From assembly GCA_903821875.1 (NCBI GenBank), contig CAIJMU010000162.1:1-53152 (forward strand): a stretch of DNA of 53,152 bases, given 5' to 3'. The position numbers and the translations under genes are program-made. The stretch comes from an uncultured Spirochaetota bacterium (lineage in GTDB: Bacteria > Spirochaetota > Spirochaetia > Treponematales > Rectinemataceae). Positions 25,472 to 36,280 of this stretch are shown in pieces. The notes below the pieces were generated by a model that was not told the DNA's origin, searched no databases, and was given only the letters and a program-made list of their open reading frames with translations. Position 1 is the stretch's first letter. The number at the start of each line of letters is the position of its first letter.

Positions 25472-26086
25472 ATGAGCCCCATCAAGGCAGTGGCCTTCGA
25501 TTTCGGAAACCTCCTCTGCAGGCTCGACCGTCCCTCCTGCAACGCTACCCTGGCCGCGCATTCCCCCCTGTCGGCCGATGAGGTGGGAGACGCGATCTGG
25601 GGGGGCGACATCGAGATCAGGGCGGAGACAGGCCGGCTCGATTCGCAGGGTCACTACCTGGCGGTCAAGGCGGCGATACGTGCAGAAGAAGCGTGGAGTT
25701 ACGATGAGTTCCAGGCCGAGTACATGTCAGCCCTCCTTCCCCATCCGGCCGGGGAGGAGGCGATGCTCCTTGCCAGGGACCTGGGGCTCCGGATCTTCAT
25801 AATCTCGAACACTTCCTTCCTCCACTCGCGCTTCATCTTCGGCCGGGAGGTCCTGGCTACACTCCCCGAGCTCTATTCCCTGTCCTACAAGGTCGGCTCG
25901 ATGAAACCGGACCCGCGGATGTGGACCTGGGTCCTCGAGCGTTCGAGGCTCGAAGCCCGGGAATGTCTCTTTTTCGACGATGTCGCAGCCTACGTCGAGG
26001 CTGCCGCGGCGATGGGTTTCCGCGCCGCGCGGCACGATCCTGTCACAGGCATACTCTCGAGGGAACTCGGGGAGCAGCTATATTGA
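25472..26086 (+). CDS. HAD-superfamily hydrolase (YihX-like)
   Basis: 204 residues. Motif I is AVAFDFGNLL, motif II IFIISNTS, motif III YKVGSMKPDPRMW, motif IV CLFFDDVAAYVEAA. The second motif I acidic residue is Gly-Asn as in YihX-type sugar phosphatases. A small helical cap lies between motifs I and II. It probably dephosphorylates a small phosphorylated metabolite, possibly linked to the upstream hexapeptide-repeat protein. Confidence 0.82.
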   Translation: MSPIKAVAFDFGNLLCRLDRPSCNATLAAHSPLSADEVGDAIWGGDIEIRAETGRLDSQGHYLAVKAAIRAEEAWSYDEFQAEYMSALLPHPAGEEAMLLARDLGLRIFIISNTSFLHSRFIFGREVLATLPELYSLSYKVGSMKPDPRMWTWVLERSRLEARECLFFDDVAAYVEAAAAMGFRAARHDPVTGILSRELGEQLY

Positions 26087-26148
26087 AACGACCGGCCCGA
26101 AGCGCGCGGCTACCGCGTCCCTGGCGGCCGGACGAAAAAGGAGGCTTC

Positions 26149-27122
26149 ATGAAGAAGCAGATGGTATTTATTTTTGGCCTGGCCCTTGCGGTGACCGCCT
26201 TCGCGGCTCCGACAAAGGTCGTCGTCTACACGGCCCATGAGGATTCCATCCTCAATGCGCTCGCGCCCCGCTTCGAGAAGGATACGGGAATCAAGCTCGA
26301 GTACGTCAAGCTTGCCTCGGGCGATGTCATCAAGCGCGCCAAGGCCGAGGCAGGAAATGTCCAGGCTGACGTCATCTGGAGCATCGGCGGCGAGCAGCTC
26401 GAGGCTGACAACGCCATCCTGGCACCCTATACCCCGAAGGAGTGGGACAAGGTTGCGGCAGTATTCAAGGTGGGGACGAACTGGCTGCCCTACACGGGTA
26501 TCATGAACGTCTTCATCGTCAACACCAAGATGCTGAGCCCCGACAAGTATCCGAAAAAGTGGACCGACCTGGCTGACGCCCGTTTCAAGAAGCTCGTTTC
26601 CTCGGCCCGTGCGGACAAGTCGGGTTCCGCCTACATGCAGCTCTGCAATACCCTCCTCATCTACAAGGACACGGGCTGGGATGCCTACAAGGGCATAATG
26701 CAGAACATGGTCGTCTCGGCGAGCTCGGGATCGGTTCCCAAGTTCGTGAACGACGGCGAGCAGGCTGTCGGCATCACCCTCGAGGACAACGCCTTCCGCT
26801 ACGTCCAGGGCGGTGGCCCCGTAGCCATCGTCTATCCCACGGACGGCACTGTCGCCGCTCCGGACGGCCTCGCCCTCCTCAAGGGAGCGCCTAACGCGGA
26901 GGCGGGCAAGATCTTCATCGACTGGTGCCTGTCCAAGCCCATCCAGGAATACCTGGTGGACAACATGTTCCGCCGCGCCGTCCGCACCGATTGCAAGGAT
27001 CCGCCGGGACTGCCCCCATCAAGAACATCAAGACCATTTCCTACGATTTCGGCTGGGCAGCCAAGAACAAGAATGATTTCTCGAAGAAATTCGCGGACAT
27101 CGCCATGGATCTTGGGCTCTAG
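26149..27122 (+). pseudogene. Fbp-type ABC substrate-binding protein with a -1 frameshift
   Basis: Signal peptide MKKQMVFIFGLALAVTAFA, then the periplasmic-binding fold of the iron/phosphonate group (KVVVYTAHEDSILNALAPRFEK, VPKFVNDGEQAVGITLEDNA, VAIVYPTDGT). AAAAAGGAGG precedes the ATG. The frame is intact to about 27000 (RRAVRTDCKDPP); the natural C-terminus (GTAPIKNIKTISYDFGWAA to AMDLGL, stop 27120-27122) lies in another frame, so one base is missing near 27000-27005. The ATPase gene follows 18 bases later. As the rest is pristine, a sequencing or assembly error is as likely as a real mutation. Confidence 0.75.
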
Positions 27123-27140
27123 AGCCTTCACGGAGTCACC

Positions 27141-28262
27141 ATGACCAGCATTCGCATCGTCGACCTTGAAAAGCGCTTCGGGGAAGTCATAGCCCTTTCC
27201 GATGTCAACCTCAGCATCGAGAAGGGAGAGTTCTTCACCCTCCTTGGTCCCTCGGGCTGCGGCAAGACCACCCTCCTCAGGACAATTGCCGGCTTCCATC
27301 GCCAGGACAAGGGTGAGGTCTGGCTCGGCGAGGAAAGGGTCGACGAGCTCCCGGCGCATCGACGCGATACTGGCATGGTGTTCCAGAACTACGCTGTCTT
27401 TCCCCATCTCACCGTCTTCCAGAACGTCGCCTACGGACTCCAGGTCCGCAAGCTGCCCAAGCCAGAGATCGAGCGCAGGGTCAGTGCCGCCCTGAAGACC
27501 GTCCATCTGGAGGGCTACGAAAAGCGGACGCCCGACCAGCTCTCCGGCGGCCAGCAGCAGCGTGTCGGCCTGGCGCGCGCGATGGCCATCGAGCCCCGCG
27601 TCCTCCTCTTCGACGAACCCCTCTCAAACCTCGACGCAAAGCTCCGCGTCGAGATGCGTGACGAGATCCGCGCAGTCCAGAAGCAGCTTGGCATCACTGC
27701 CGTCTATGTGACCCATGACCAGGAGGAGGCCCTCGTCATCTCCGACCGCATCGCGGTGGTTTCGGGCGGCCGCGTCCAGCAGGTCGGCGCGCCCTGGGAC
27801 ATCTACAAGGATCCTGAGAACCTCTTTGTCGCCTCCTTTGTCGGCAAGGTGAACCTCATCGCCGCGGAGCTCGGAGAGGCGGCCGGCCCAGGCTTCAGGA
27901 TGGCCCGGGCAGGAAGCCTACAATTACGCGTACCTGCGCCTGAGGGCTTCGATGGCAGCACGGTGACCCTTGCCTTCCGTCCCGAGGACGCGGTCGAGGA
28001 TCCCCAGGCGGAAGCGGGCAACCTCGTGTCGGGGAAGGTCCTGCGAACGAGCTTTCTTGGCACGGTTGCGGGCATCGTGGCCGAGTGCGGGGGTTCTACG
28101 CTCATTGTCGACCGGCACCACCCGAGGGCCGGAGACATCCCGGCTCCAGGCAGCACGATCAGGCTCTCCCTGCCCACCGAGGGCCTCATGCTCTTCGACC
28201 CCGTGGATGGTGCGCGGCTCCGTCCAGCCATGCCCGGCCGCACTGCAGGCGGTGCTGGATGA
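27141..28262 (+). CDS. ABC importer ATPase (FbpC/PotA type)
   Basis: 373 residues. Walker A GPSGCGKTTLL, Q-loop VFQNYAVFPHL, signature LSGGQQQRVGLARAM, Walker B VLLFDEPLSNLD (normal D-loop) and H-loop YVTHDQEEAL. The C-terminal 120 residues form a TOBE-type regulatory domain. It energises the permease downstream; the substrate class (ferric iron, phosphonate or polyamine) is set by the upstream binding protein. Confidence 0.9.
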   Translation: MTSIRIVDLEKRFGEVIALSDVNLSIEKGEFFTLLGPSGCGKTTLLRTIAGFHRQDKGEVWLGEERVDELPAHRRDTGMVFQNYAVFPHLTVFQNVAYGLQVRKLPKPEIERRVSAALKTVHLEGYEKRTPDQLSGGQQQRVGLARAMAIEPRVLLFDEPLSNLDAKLRVEMRDEIRAVQKQLGITAVYVTHDQEEALVISDRIAVVSGGRVQQVGAPWDIYKDPENLFVASFVGKVNLIAAELGEAAGPGFRMARAGSLQLRVPAPEGFDGSTVTLAFRPEDAVEDPQAEAGNLVSGKVLRTSFLGTVAGIVAECGGSTLIVDRHHPRAGDIPAPGSTIRLSLPTEGLMLFDPVDGARLRPAMPGRTAGGAG

Positions 28263-29935
28263 GCGCAGCCGCAAAGGGGCCTCCTCGCCAGATCGATGTC
28301 TGGACCTTCGTCACCCTGGGGGGCTTTGCCATCGTGGGGATCTTCCTGGTCTGGCCGCTGGCCGACGTCTTCCGCTACAGCTTCACCGACAAGGAGAGTG
28401 GCCTTTTATCCTTTTCCAATTGGCTGGAGTTTCTCTCGAAGAAGTACTACCTCCGTGCCTTCCTCCACTCCATGTTCGTCGCAGTGTCCACCACGGCGCT
28501 CTCGCTCCTCTTTGGCATCCCCCTGGCCTTCCTGACCACCCGCTACCGCATCCGCGGATCGGCGCTCCTCAACACCGTGGCAGTACTTGCCCTCCTGTCG
28601 CCGCCCTTCATCGGTGCCTATTCCTGGGTGACGATGCTCGGACGCAGCGGCTTTCTCCGCCTCGCCCTCGACTCGATCGGGATACATCTCCCGCCGATAT
28701 ACGGAGCCCTCGGCATCGTCCTGGCCGACTCCCTCCAGTACTACCCCTTCGTATCCCTGATGACTGCAGGGGCCCTCATGACCATCGACCGCTCCCTCGA
28801 AGAGGCTTCCGAGAACCTCGGCGCCTCCTCGACGCGCACCTTCTTCCGCGTCACCCTCCCCCTGGTCCTGCCCTCGGTGACAGGCGGTGCCCTCATCGCC
28901 TTCATGATGTCACTCTCGAACTTCGGCACACCCATGATAATCGGAGGCAATTACCTCGTCCTCCCCACGCTGGCCTACAATCTCTTCACGAGCGAGGTCG
29001 CCGAGCGACCCGGCATGGCGAGCACGGTTTCCCTGGTGCTCATGCTCTGCGCGGCAGCCATCATCTCCCTGCAGCAGTGGGCGTCGGCACGGCGGAAGTA
29101 CGCGAGCATGCTCGTCAACAGGCCCATCATCAAAAGGCTCCGGGGCCTGCCCTCGGCGCTGGCCCACGCGGTCTGCTACTGCATCGTCGGCCTCTCGGCC
29201 CTTCCCCTGGCGGTCGTCGTCTTCTATTCGTTCAAGAACACCAAGGGGCCGGTGTTCATAAAGGGCTTCGGCCTCGAAAGCTACCGCCAGATCCTCTTCG
29301 ATGTGCCCAAGACGGTCATGAACAGCTTCACCTATTCCCTCATCGCGGTAGCCCTCATCGCGGTGGTCGGCACCCTCCTCGGATTCATCCTGGCCAGACG
29401 GCGGACCCTCGCCGCGCGGATCCTCGACCCCCTCCTGATGATCCCCTACATCGTGCCGGGAACGGTTCTCGGCATCGGCTACATCGTCGCCTTCAACCAG
29501 AAGCCCTTCTTCCTGGTGGGAACCTCGATCATCATAATCATGACCTATTTCATTCGGCGCCTGCCCTACTCGGTGAGGAGCGCCTCGTCGATCCTGAGGC
29601 AGATCGACCCCGCCCTCGAGGAGGCGGGGATCAACCTCGGCTCGCCCCCGGGCAGGACCTTCCGCACCATCACCCTGCCACTGATGAAGGCAGGCATCAT
29701 CTCTGGCGCCATCATGAGCTGGGTAACCTCGATGAACGAGCTGTCTGCCTCGATACTGCTCTACGTCGGAAGGACGATGACCATGCCCATCAAGGTCTAC
29801 CTCTCGGTCCTCGACGGATTCTTCGGCACCGCCTCGGCGATGTCGACGATCCTACTCGTCGTGACGGGGATCGCCCTCTACCTCGTCAACCGCTGGACGG
29901 GCAAGGGTGCGGCCCAGGCGGTGGTGGGAGTCTAG
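28259..29935 (+). CDS. Fused two-domain ABC permease (FbpB type)
   Basis: 558 residues with about 12 membrane helices. It carries two copies of the permease EAA coupling loop: EEASENLGASSTRTFFRVTLPLV and EEAGINLGSPPGRTFRTITLPLM. That is the usual architecture of ferric-type permeases in which both half-permeases are in one chain. ATG 28259 overlaps the ATPase stop. Its stop is only 5 bases from that of the convergent gltD. Confidence 0.9.
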   Translation: MSAAAKGPPRQIDVWTFVTLGGFAIVGIFLVWPLADVFRYSFTDKESGLLSFSNWLEFLSKKYYLRAFLHSMFVAVSTTALSLLFGIPLAFLTTRYRIRGSALLNTVAVLALLSPPFIGAYSWVTMLGRSGFLRLALDSIGIHLPPIYGALGIVLADSLQYYPFVSLMTAGALMTIDRSLEEASENLGASSTRTFFRVTLPLVLPSVTGGALIAFMMSLSNFGTPMIIGGNYLVLPTLAYNLFTSEVAERPGMASTVSLVLMLCAAAIISLQQWASARRKYASMLVNRPIIKRLRGLPSALAHAVCYCIVGLSALPLAVVVFYSFKNTKGPVFIKGFGLESYRQILFDVPKTVMNSFTYSLIAVALIAVVGTLLGFILARRRTLAARILDPLLMIPYIVPGTVLGIGYIVAFNQKPFFLVGTSIIIIMTYFIRRLPYSVRSASSILRQIDPALEEAGINLGSPPGRTFRTITLPLMKAGIISGAIMSWVTSMNELSASILLYVGRTMTMPIKVYLSVLDGFFGTASAMSTILLVVTGIALYLVNRWTGKGAAQAVVGV

Positions 29936-29940
29936 GCCAC

Positions 29941-31425
29941 TCAGGGCAACATCGTTGTCCCCATGAGCCAGCGGTCGACTTCACGCGCGGCCTTGCGGCC
30001 CTCGTCGATGGCCCAGACCACTAGGCTCTGGCCGCGCCGGCAGTCGCCTGCGGCGAAGACTCCCTTGACGCTGGTGGCGAACTTCCCGTACTCGGCCTTC
30101 ACGTTGCTCCGGCCGTCGGCCTCCACACCGAAGGAGGACAGGAGCGCCTCCTGGGGCCCGAGGAAGCCCATCGCTATCAGTACTAATTGGGCGGGTATCG
30201 TCCGGGAAGTCCCGGGCAGGTTCCGGCTCAGCATTCGGCCCTTGTCGTCCCCGACCCATTCCACATCGACGATGGTGACTCCCGCCAGGGCCTTCTTGGG
30301 GTCGAGTTCGAAGGACTTGGCTGTCACAAGGAAGAGCCTCGGGTCGGCGCCGTAGAGGGAGGCCGCCTCCTCCTGACCATAGTCGGTCCGGAGGATCCGG
30401 GGCCAGCGAGGCCAGGGATTGTCCTGGGCACGGCCCTCCGGGGGACGGCCCATTATCTCGAGCTGCGTCACGCTCCTGCAGCCCTGGCGGATGGAACTTC
30501 CGACGCAGTCCGTGCCGGTGTCGCCACCGCCGATCACCACAACGTCCTTGCCCCTGGCCGAGATCGTGGCTTCGGGCACCCCGGAAAGGAAGCGCCTCGT
30601 CGAGCTGCCCAGGAACTCGAGGGCGAAGTGAACGCCAGGAGCGTCACGGCCAGGTATCGGCAGGTCGCGTGGCTTGGAAGCCCCCCCGGCCAGAACGACT
30701 GCGTCATGCCTGGCCAGCAATTCCGCAGCGGGCACTGTGGTACCCACCTCGACGCCTGAGACAAAATGCACTCCCTCCGCCTCCATGAGGGCGAGGCGGC
30801 GGGATACGACTTCCTTGTCGAGCTTCATGTTGGGAATGCCAAACATGAGGAGGCCGCCGGGCCGCTCGGCCCGCTCGTAGACGGTGACCTCGTGCCCCAC
30901 CTGGTTGAGCTGGTCGGCGCAGGCAAGCCCGGCGGGACCGGAACCAACTATGGCGACTTTTTTCCCGCTCCGGCGTGCCGGTGGAGTGGGCTGGAGCCAG
31001 CCCTCCTTCCAGCCCCGGTCGATGATGGACAGTTCGTCATGCTTGATGGCGACCGCAGGCATATCCATGCTCCCCATCGTACAGGCGCCCTCGCAGGGGG
31101 CCGGGCAGACCCTTCCGGTGAATTCCGGGAAGTTGTTGGTCAGCCGCAGGCGCTCGAGGGCCTCCTTCCAGCGTCCGCGCCAGACCAGATCGTTCCATTC
31201 GGGGATCAGGTTGTTGATGGGGCAGCCGGAGACCGCTCCCTCATACAGGATGCCCGAGTGGCAGAAGGGCGTGCCGCAGTCCATGCAGCGCGCGGCCTGG
31301 TTGCGGTGCTCCTCCTCCGTCGAGGCAGAGCCGTGGAATTCCTTCCAGTCGGAGATCCGCGTGCGGACCTCGCGGTCGGCGGGAAGGACGCGCTCGTATT
31401 CCATGAAACCGCTGGGCTTGGCCAT
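29941..31425 (-). CDS. gltD: Glutamate synthase small subunit
   Basis: 494 residues. Iron-sulfur ligands are in the N-terminal domain (CMDCGTPFCH, CPINN, CPAPCEGACT). Two nucleotide-binding motifs, VAIVGSGPAGLACADQL (FAD) and VVVIGGGDTGTDCVG (NADPH), follow. It passes electrons from NADPH to the large subunit. It starts 15 bases after gltB on the minus strand, so the two are cotranscribed. Confidence 0.95.
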   Translation of the reverse strand: MAKPSGFMEYERVLPADREVRTRISDWKEFHGSASTEEEHRNQAARCMDCGTPFCHSGILYEGAVSGCPINNLIPEWNDLVWRGRWKEALERLRLTNNFPEFTGRVCPAPCEGACTMGSMDMPAVAIKHDELSIIDRGWKEGWLQPTPPARRSGKKVAIVGSGPAGLACADQLNQVGHEVTVYERAERPGGLLMFGIPNMKLDKEVVSRRLALMEAEGVHFVSGVEVGTTVPAAELLARHDAVVLAGGASKPRDLPIPGRDAPGVHFALEFLGSSTRRFLSGVPEATISARGKDVVVIGGGDTGTDCVGSSIRQGCRSVTQLEIMGRPPEGRAQDNPWPRWPRILRTDYGQEEAASLYGADPRLFLVTAKSFELDPKKALAGVTIVDVEWVGDDKGRMLSRNLPGTSRTIPAQLVLIAMGFLGPQEALLSSFGVEADGRSNVKAEYGKFATSVKGVFAAGDCRRGQSLVVWAIDEGRKAAREVDRWLMGTTMLP

Positions 31426-31440
31426 GATTGTGTCCTTCCC

Positions 31441-34400
31441 TCAGTTGCCCGACACGCGGGCGAGATCGTGGTTATTGGCCTCGAAGGCAGCCATCAGGGC
31501 TTCCTTCCCGTCCAGGCCGCCCTTCCGGGCTGCCTCGATGGCGTCGCGCATCCGGCGGTAGTCGCGGGGCATGACCTTGACAAAACGCCGTAGGGCTCCT
31601 GCCCAGCCGGCGATGATGCGCTTGCCCAGGGAGCTTCCGGTGAGCCTGACGTGACGCTCGATGAGGGCTTTAAGCGCGGCTATCTCAGCGGGGTCGCTGA
31701 GCTCCTCGATGTCGGCCATCTCGGTGTTGAGCCTCGAAGGGAAATTGCCATCTGCGTCGTGGACGTAGGCGACTCCCCCCGACATGCCGGCACCGAAGTT
31801 CCTCCCGGTCTTTCCAAGTACGATGACCGTACCACCCGTCATGTACTCGCAGGCGTGGTCACCCACCCCCTCCACGACGGCGGAAAGCCCTGAATTGCGC
31901 ACGCAGAAACGCTCGCCTGCCATACCACGGATAAAAGCCTCGCCCGAGGTCGCTCCATAGAAGCCGACATTCCCGATTATGATGTTCTCTTCGGGCTTGA
32001 AAGCAGCGCCAGCGGGTGGATAGACGACGATCCTGCCGCCAGAGAGACCCTTGCCGATGTGGTCATTGGAGTCGCCCTCGATGCTGAGGGTCACACCGCG
32101 GGGCAGGAAGGCCCCGAAGGAGAGCCCCGCCGAGCCAACGAATTTCAGGTTGATGGTGTCGTCAGGCAGCCCTGCCGCGCCATAGCGCCTTGTGATCTCG
32201 GCGCCCAGGATAGTACCAACTACACGGTTGGCGTTGCGGATCGGCAGGGTGACGGTCACCTTTTCCCGGCGCTCGAGGGCCGGTTCGCAGAGCCTGATGA
32301 TGACGCGGCGGTCCAGGGAGCTGTCGAGGCCGTGGTCCTGGCTCCCCGACTGGTGGCGGCCCCAGCTGTCAGGGACATCGGGACGGTGGAAGATCTTTGA
32401 ATAGTCGAGGGTCCTGGCCTTCGCATTGCCGGTAATTGGGTCCATTTCGAGGAGGTCGGTCCGTCCTACCATGTCCTCGAGCTTCCGGAAGCCCAGGCGC
32501 GCCATGTGCTCGCGGAGGTCCTGGGCTATGAAACGCATGAAATTCATCACGTGCTCGGGCTTGCCGGTGAATTTCGCCCGAAGCTCCGGATTCTGGGTGG
32601 CGATGCCCGCGGGGCAGGTATCGAGGTTGCAGACACGCATCATCACGCAGCCCATGGCGACCAAGGGAGCGGTGGCAAAACCGAATTCCTCTGCCCCGAG
32701 GAGGGCTGCGATGGCTACATCGCGCCCGGTCATCAGCTTGCCGTCGGTCTCCACCACGATGCGCGAGCGGAGGTTGTTGAGGAGGAGGGTCTGGTGGGTC
32801 TCTGCGAGGCCCAGCTCCCAGGGCAGGCCCGCGTGGCGGAGCGAGGTCCTGGGCGAGGCGCCTGTGCCACCGTCGTAGCCCGAGATGAGGATGACGTCGG
32901 CACGGGCCTTGGCCACACCGGCTGCGATCGTACCGACTCCCACCTCCGACACGAGCTTGACGGAGATCCTCGCCTCGGGGTTGGCGCACTTCAGGTCGTG
33001 GATGAGCTCGGAGAGGTCCTCGATCGAGTAGATGTCATGGTGGGGCGGCGGCGAAATGAGCCCGACACCCGGGGTGGAGCCACGGCACTCGGCAATCCAG
33101 GGATAGACCTTGCGGCCGGGCAGCTGGCCTCCCTCGCCGGGTTTGGCTCCCTGGGCCATCTTGATCTGGATTTCCTTGGCGCTCACCAGGTACTCGCTGG
33201 TGACCCCGAAGCGGCCCGATGCCACCTGCTTGATGGCGCTGCAACGCGAGTCGCCGGAGGCATCGGGCAGGTAGCGGGCGGGATCCTCGCCGCCCTCTCC
33301 GGTGTTGCTCTTGCCTCCGAGGCGGTTCATCGCAATTGCCATGGTCTCGTGGGCTTCCTGGCTGATGGACCCGAAGGACATGGCCCCCGTCTTGAAGCGC
33401 TTGACGATGGACTCGACCGGTTCGACCTCGTCGATCGGCACGCCCTCGGCCTTCCTGAAGGCCATCATGCCGCGGAGGGTGCAGTTCCTAAGCGACTCCT
33501 CGTCAATGAGGCGCGTGAAATCCTTGAATGCCTTGAAGTCCCCGCTCCTGCAGGCTACCTGGAGGAGGTGGATGGTCTTTGGTCCGTAGAGGTGCTGTTC
33601 GCCGTCCTTCCTCCACTGCCAGTCACCACCCGAAGGAAGGCTCCGCGACAGGGGGCCCGAGTCCAGGAAGGCGGCGCTGTGCCGGGCCTCTACCTCCTTG
33701 GCTATCTCGGAGAGCCCGATGCCACCGACACGGGAAGGGGTGCCGGTAAAATACTTATCAATTAGTTCTTTAGACAGGCCCACGGCCTCGAAGATCTGCG
33801 CTCCCTGGTAGCTCTGGACCGTCGAGATGCCCATCTTGGACATGACCTTGATGAGGCCCTTGGAGACGGCCTTCTTGTAGTTGGCGATGGCTTTTTCGCG
33901 CTCGATGCCGACCAGGAGGCCCGAAGCTATCATGTCGTCCATCGCGTTGAAGACCAGGTAGGGGTTGATGGCCGAGACGCCGTAGCCTATGAGCATCGCG
34001 AAGTGGTGGATCTCGCGCGGTTCACCCGATTCAAGGACGATGGAAACGCGGGTCCTGGTCTCGTTGCGGATCATGTGGTGGTGGAGGCCCGAGAGAGCCA
34101 GGAGTGCCGGGATGGGCGCCTTGTCCGGGCCGACGCCGCGGTCCGAGAGGATGAGGATGTTGACCCCATCCGCAAAGGCTTGGTCGGCGGTCGCGCAGAC
34201 CGCTTCCATCGCCTCTTCGATGCCCTTTCCGTCCTTGCCCACCTCGTAGAGGATGGGGATCGTCACGGCCCTGAATCCCTCGATGCCGATGTGCCTGAGC
34301 CTGGACAGCTCCTCGTTGTCGATGAAGGGGCTTTCGAGCTTGAGCTGCCGCGCGGCCATAGGGGTCGGGTGGATGAGGTCGCCCTCGGAGCCGATGAAGG

Positions 34401-36060
34401 TCTCCGGTCCTATGACAAGCTCCTCGCGGATCGAGTCGATGGGCGGGTTGGTGACCTGTGCGAAGAGCTGCTTGAAGTAATTGTAAAGGAGCTGGGGCTT
34501 GTCAGACATGACAGCCAGGGGGGCATCGTTGCCCATCGAACCGATGGAGTCGATCCCGTCCTTGAGCATTGGTATGAGTATGAGGCGGAGGTCCTCCCAG
34601 GTATAGCCGAAGGCCTTTTCCCTGTGGAGGACTGACCCGTGGTCCAGTGGTGCAGGGTGCGGGGCCGCCGGCAGGTCATCGAGCGTCATCAGGTTGGCAT
34701 CGAGCCACTCGCGGTAGGGCTTTTCGCAGGCGATGCCCTCCTTGAGTTCCTCGTCCTCGATGATGCGTCCCTGGACCGTGTCGATCAGGAGCATGCGGCC
34801 CGGCTGCAGCCTTTCCTTCCGCACGATGCGGTCGGCGGGAATGTCCAGGACACCGACCTCCGAGGCCATGATGACGGTGTCGTCGAGGGTAACGTAGTAG
34901 CGCGCGGGCCGGAGGCCGTTGCGGTCCAGGACGGCGCCGACCTGGGTGCCGTCGGTGAAGGCCATCGCCGCAGGCCCGTCCCAGGGCTCCATCAGGCAGG
35001 CGTGGTACTCGTAGAAGGCCTTCTTCTCGTCGCTCATCGACTCGTGGCCCGACCAGGGCTCGGGAATCATCATCATCATCGCGTGGGCGATGGGCCTGCC
35101 GGTGAGCATGAGGAACTCCAGGCAGTTGTCGAACATCGCGGAGTCCGAGCCCTCGGGGTTGATGATCGGGGTGACGTCCGACATGCCGGGTCCGAAGAGG
35201 TCGGTCTCGATGAGGGACTCGCGCGCGTGCATCCAGTTGATGTTGCCCCGCAGCGTGTTGATCTCGCCGTTGTGGATGATGTAGCGGTAGGGATGGGCCC
35301 TGATCCACGTGGGAAAGGTGTTGGTGCTGAAGCGTGAATGTACCAATGCCAAGGAACTTTCGAAGGCGGGATGTTCGAGGTCCAGGAAGAAGGGCCCGAC
35401 CTGCTCGGAGGTGAGCATGCCCTTGTAGACGATGGTCCTGCAGGACAGGCTCGCGAAGTACATGTAGTCGGGGTCCGACTCCTGCTTTTCAAGGACAAGC
35501 CGCTCGACCTTCTTGCGGATGACATAGAGCCTGCGCTCGAAGTCGAGCTCGGTGGCCAGGCCCTCGGTCCTGCCGACGAAGAGCTGGCTGATGACCGGCA
35601 TGACCGAGCGCGACACATTGCCCAGGGAGGAGAGGTCGACTGGAACGTCACGCCAGCCTAAGACGGGAAGCCCGGCTTGTTTTACCGAGTCCTCGATCTG
35701 GCCCTTGCAGGAAGCGCGGAAGCCGGCGTCGCGGGGCAGGAAGGTCATGCCGACCGCGTAGCGTCCGGCAGCGGGGAGCGCTATCCCGGCTTCGGGGCAG
35801 ACCTCCGTGAAGAAGCGCTGCGGTATCTGGGTCAGGATGCCTGCCCCGTCACCTGAATTCCACTCGTAGCCAGCGCCGCCGCGGTGGCGCAGGTTGTGGA
35901 GAATGGTCAGCGATTGGCTGACGATCTGGTGCGAAGCCCGTCCCTTCACATTTACGACAAAACCGATGCCGCAGGCATCGTGTTCGTTCGCGGGGTCATA
36001 GAGGCCCTGGGCAGCGGGGTAGCCGCTGTCGGTCTTTCCTTCTGTATCGTATCCTGCCAT
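31441..36060 (-). CDS. gltB: Glutamate synthase large subunit
   Basis: 1539 residues. The class II amidotransferase nucleophile is C30 in EHDACGIGF; the residues before it would be removed as a propeptide. The central domain, the FMN barrel ([30 protein letters not shown]), the 3Fe-4S cluster motif [19 protein letters not shown] and the C-terminal beta-helix (GGVAYV) follow in the usual order. It converts glutamine and 2-oxoglutarate to two glutamates. It is transcribed away from trpE from a shared 220-base control region. Confidence 0.96.
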   Translation of the reverse strand: MAGYDTEGKTDSGYPAAQGLYDPANEHDACGIGFVVNVKGRASHQIVSQSLTILHNLRHRGGAGYEWNSGDGAGILTQIPQRFFTEVCPEAGIALPAAGRYAVGMTFLPRDAGFRASCKGQIEDSVKQAGLPVLGWRDVPVDLSSLGNVSRSVMPVISQLFVGRTEGLATELDFERRLYVIRKKVERLVLEKQESDPDYMYFASLSCRTIVYKGMLTSEQVGPFFLDLEHPAFESSLALVHSRFSTNTFPTWIRAHPYRYIIHNGEINTLRGNINWMHARESLIETDLFGPGMSDVTPIINPEGSDSAMFDNCLEFLMLTGRPIAHAMMMMIPEPWSGHESMSDEKKAFYEYHACLMEPWDGPAAMAFTDGTQVGAVLDRNGLRPARYYVTLDDTVIMASEVGVLDIPADRIVRKERLQPGRMLLIDTVQGRIIEDEELKEGIACEKPYREWLDANLMTLDDLPAAPHPAPLDHGSVLHREKAFGYTWEDLRLILIPMLKDGIDSIGSMGNDAPLAVMSDKPQLLYNYFKQLFAQVTNPPIDSIREELVIGPETFIGSEGDLIHPTPMAARQLKLESPFIDNEELSRLRHIGIEGFRAVTIPILYEVGKDGKGIEEAMEAVCATADQAFADGVNILILSDRGVGPDKAPIPALLALSGLHHHMIRNETRTRVSIVLESGEPREIHHFAMLIGYGVSAINPYLVFNAMDDMIASGLLVGIEREKAIANYKKAVSKGLIKVMSKMGISTVQSYQGAQIFEAVGLSKELIDKYFTGTPSRVGGIGLSEIAKEVEARHSAAFLDSGPLSRSLPSGGDWQWRKDGEQHLYGPKTIHLLQVACRSGDFKAFKDFTRLIDEESLRNCTLRGMMAFRKAEGVPIDEVEPVESIVKRFKTGAMSFGSISQEAHETMAIAMNRLGGKSNTGEGGEDPARYLPDASGDSRCSAIKQVASGRFGVTSEYLVSAKEIQIKMAQGAKPGEGGQLPGRKVYPWIAECRGSTPGVGLISPPPHHDIYSIEDLSELIHDLKCANPEARISVKLVSEVGVGTIAAGVAKARADVILISGYDGGTGASPRTSLRHAGLPWELGLAETHQTLLLNNLRSRIVVETDGKLMTGRDVAIAALLGAEEFGFATAPLVAMGCVMMRVCNLDTCPAGIATQNPELRAKFTGKPEHVMNFMRFIAQDLREHMARLGFRKLEDMVGRTDLLEMDPITGNAKARTLDYSKIFHRPDVPDSWGRHQSGSQDHGLDSSLDRRVIIRLCEPALERREKVTVTLPIRNANRVVGTILGAEITRRYGAAGLPDDTINLKFVGSAGLSFGAFLPRGVTLSIEGDSNDHIGKGLSGGRIVVYPPAGAAFKPEENIIIGNVGFYGATSGEAFIRGMAGERFCVRNSGLSAVVEGVGDHACEYMTGGTVIVLGKTGRNFGAGMSGGVAYVHDADGNFPSRLNTEMADIEELSDPAEIAALKALIERHVRLTGSSLGKRIIAGWAGALRRFVKVMPRDYRRMRDAIEAARKGGLDGKEALMAAFEANNHDLARVSGN

Positions 36061-36211
36061 GTTTCCCCACCAATGTAGCTATACGTCGCAACAATAAAAC
36101 ACACATGGACCGGAAAGGTCAAAGGCCCCGATCCTTAAAAAACGTCCAAGGCGACGGGGAGACTAGCATATCAGAGATGATGAGGGAACCTGCAGCGCCT
36201 GGCTTCCTCGG

Positions 36212-36266
36212 TTGACATGGTCAAGAGCTTCCAGCTATAGTTTTATTGTTACGTCACACAGTAACA
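36212..36266 (+). promoter_or_regulatory. trp operon promoter with an inverted-repeat operator candidate
   Basis: TTGACA at 36212-36217 and TATAGT at 36236-36241, 18-base spacer. TGTTAC-GTCACACA-GTAACA at 36247-36266 is a perfect 6-bp dyad covering the predicted start site. The leader is about 33 bases, too short for a Trp-codon attenuator. TTTTATTGTTAC at 36241-36252 is mirrored by TTTTATTGTTGC on the minus strand at 36088-36099, in front of gltB. The rest of 36061-36211 holds no gene. Confidence 0.6.
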
Positions 36267-36280
36267 TTAAAGGAGGGCCT

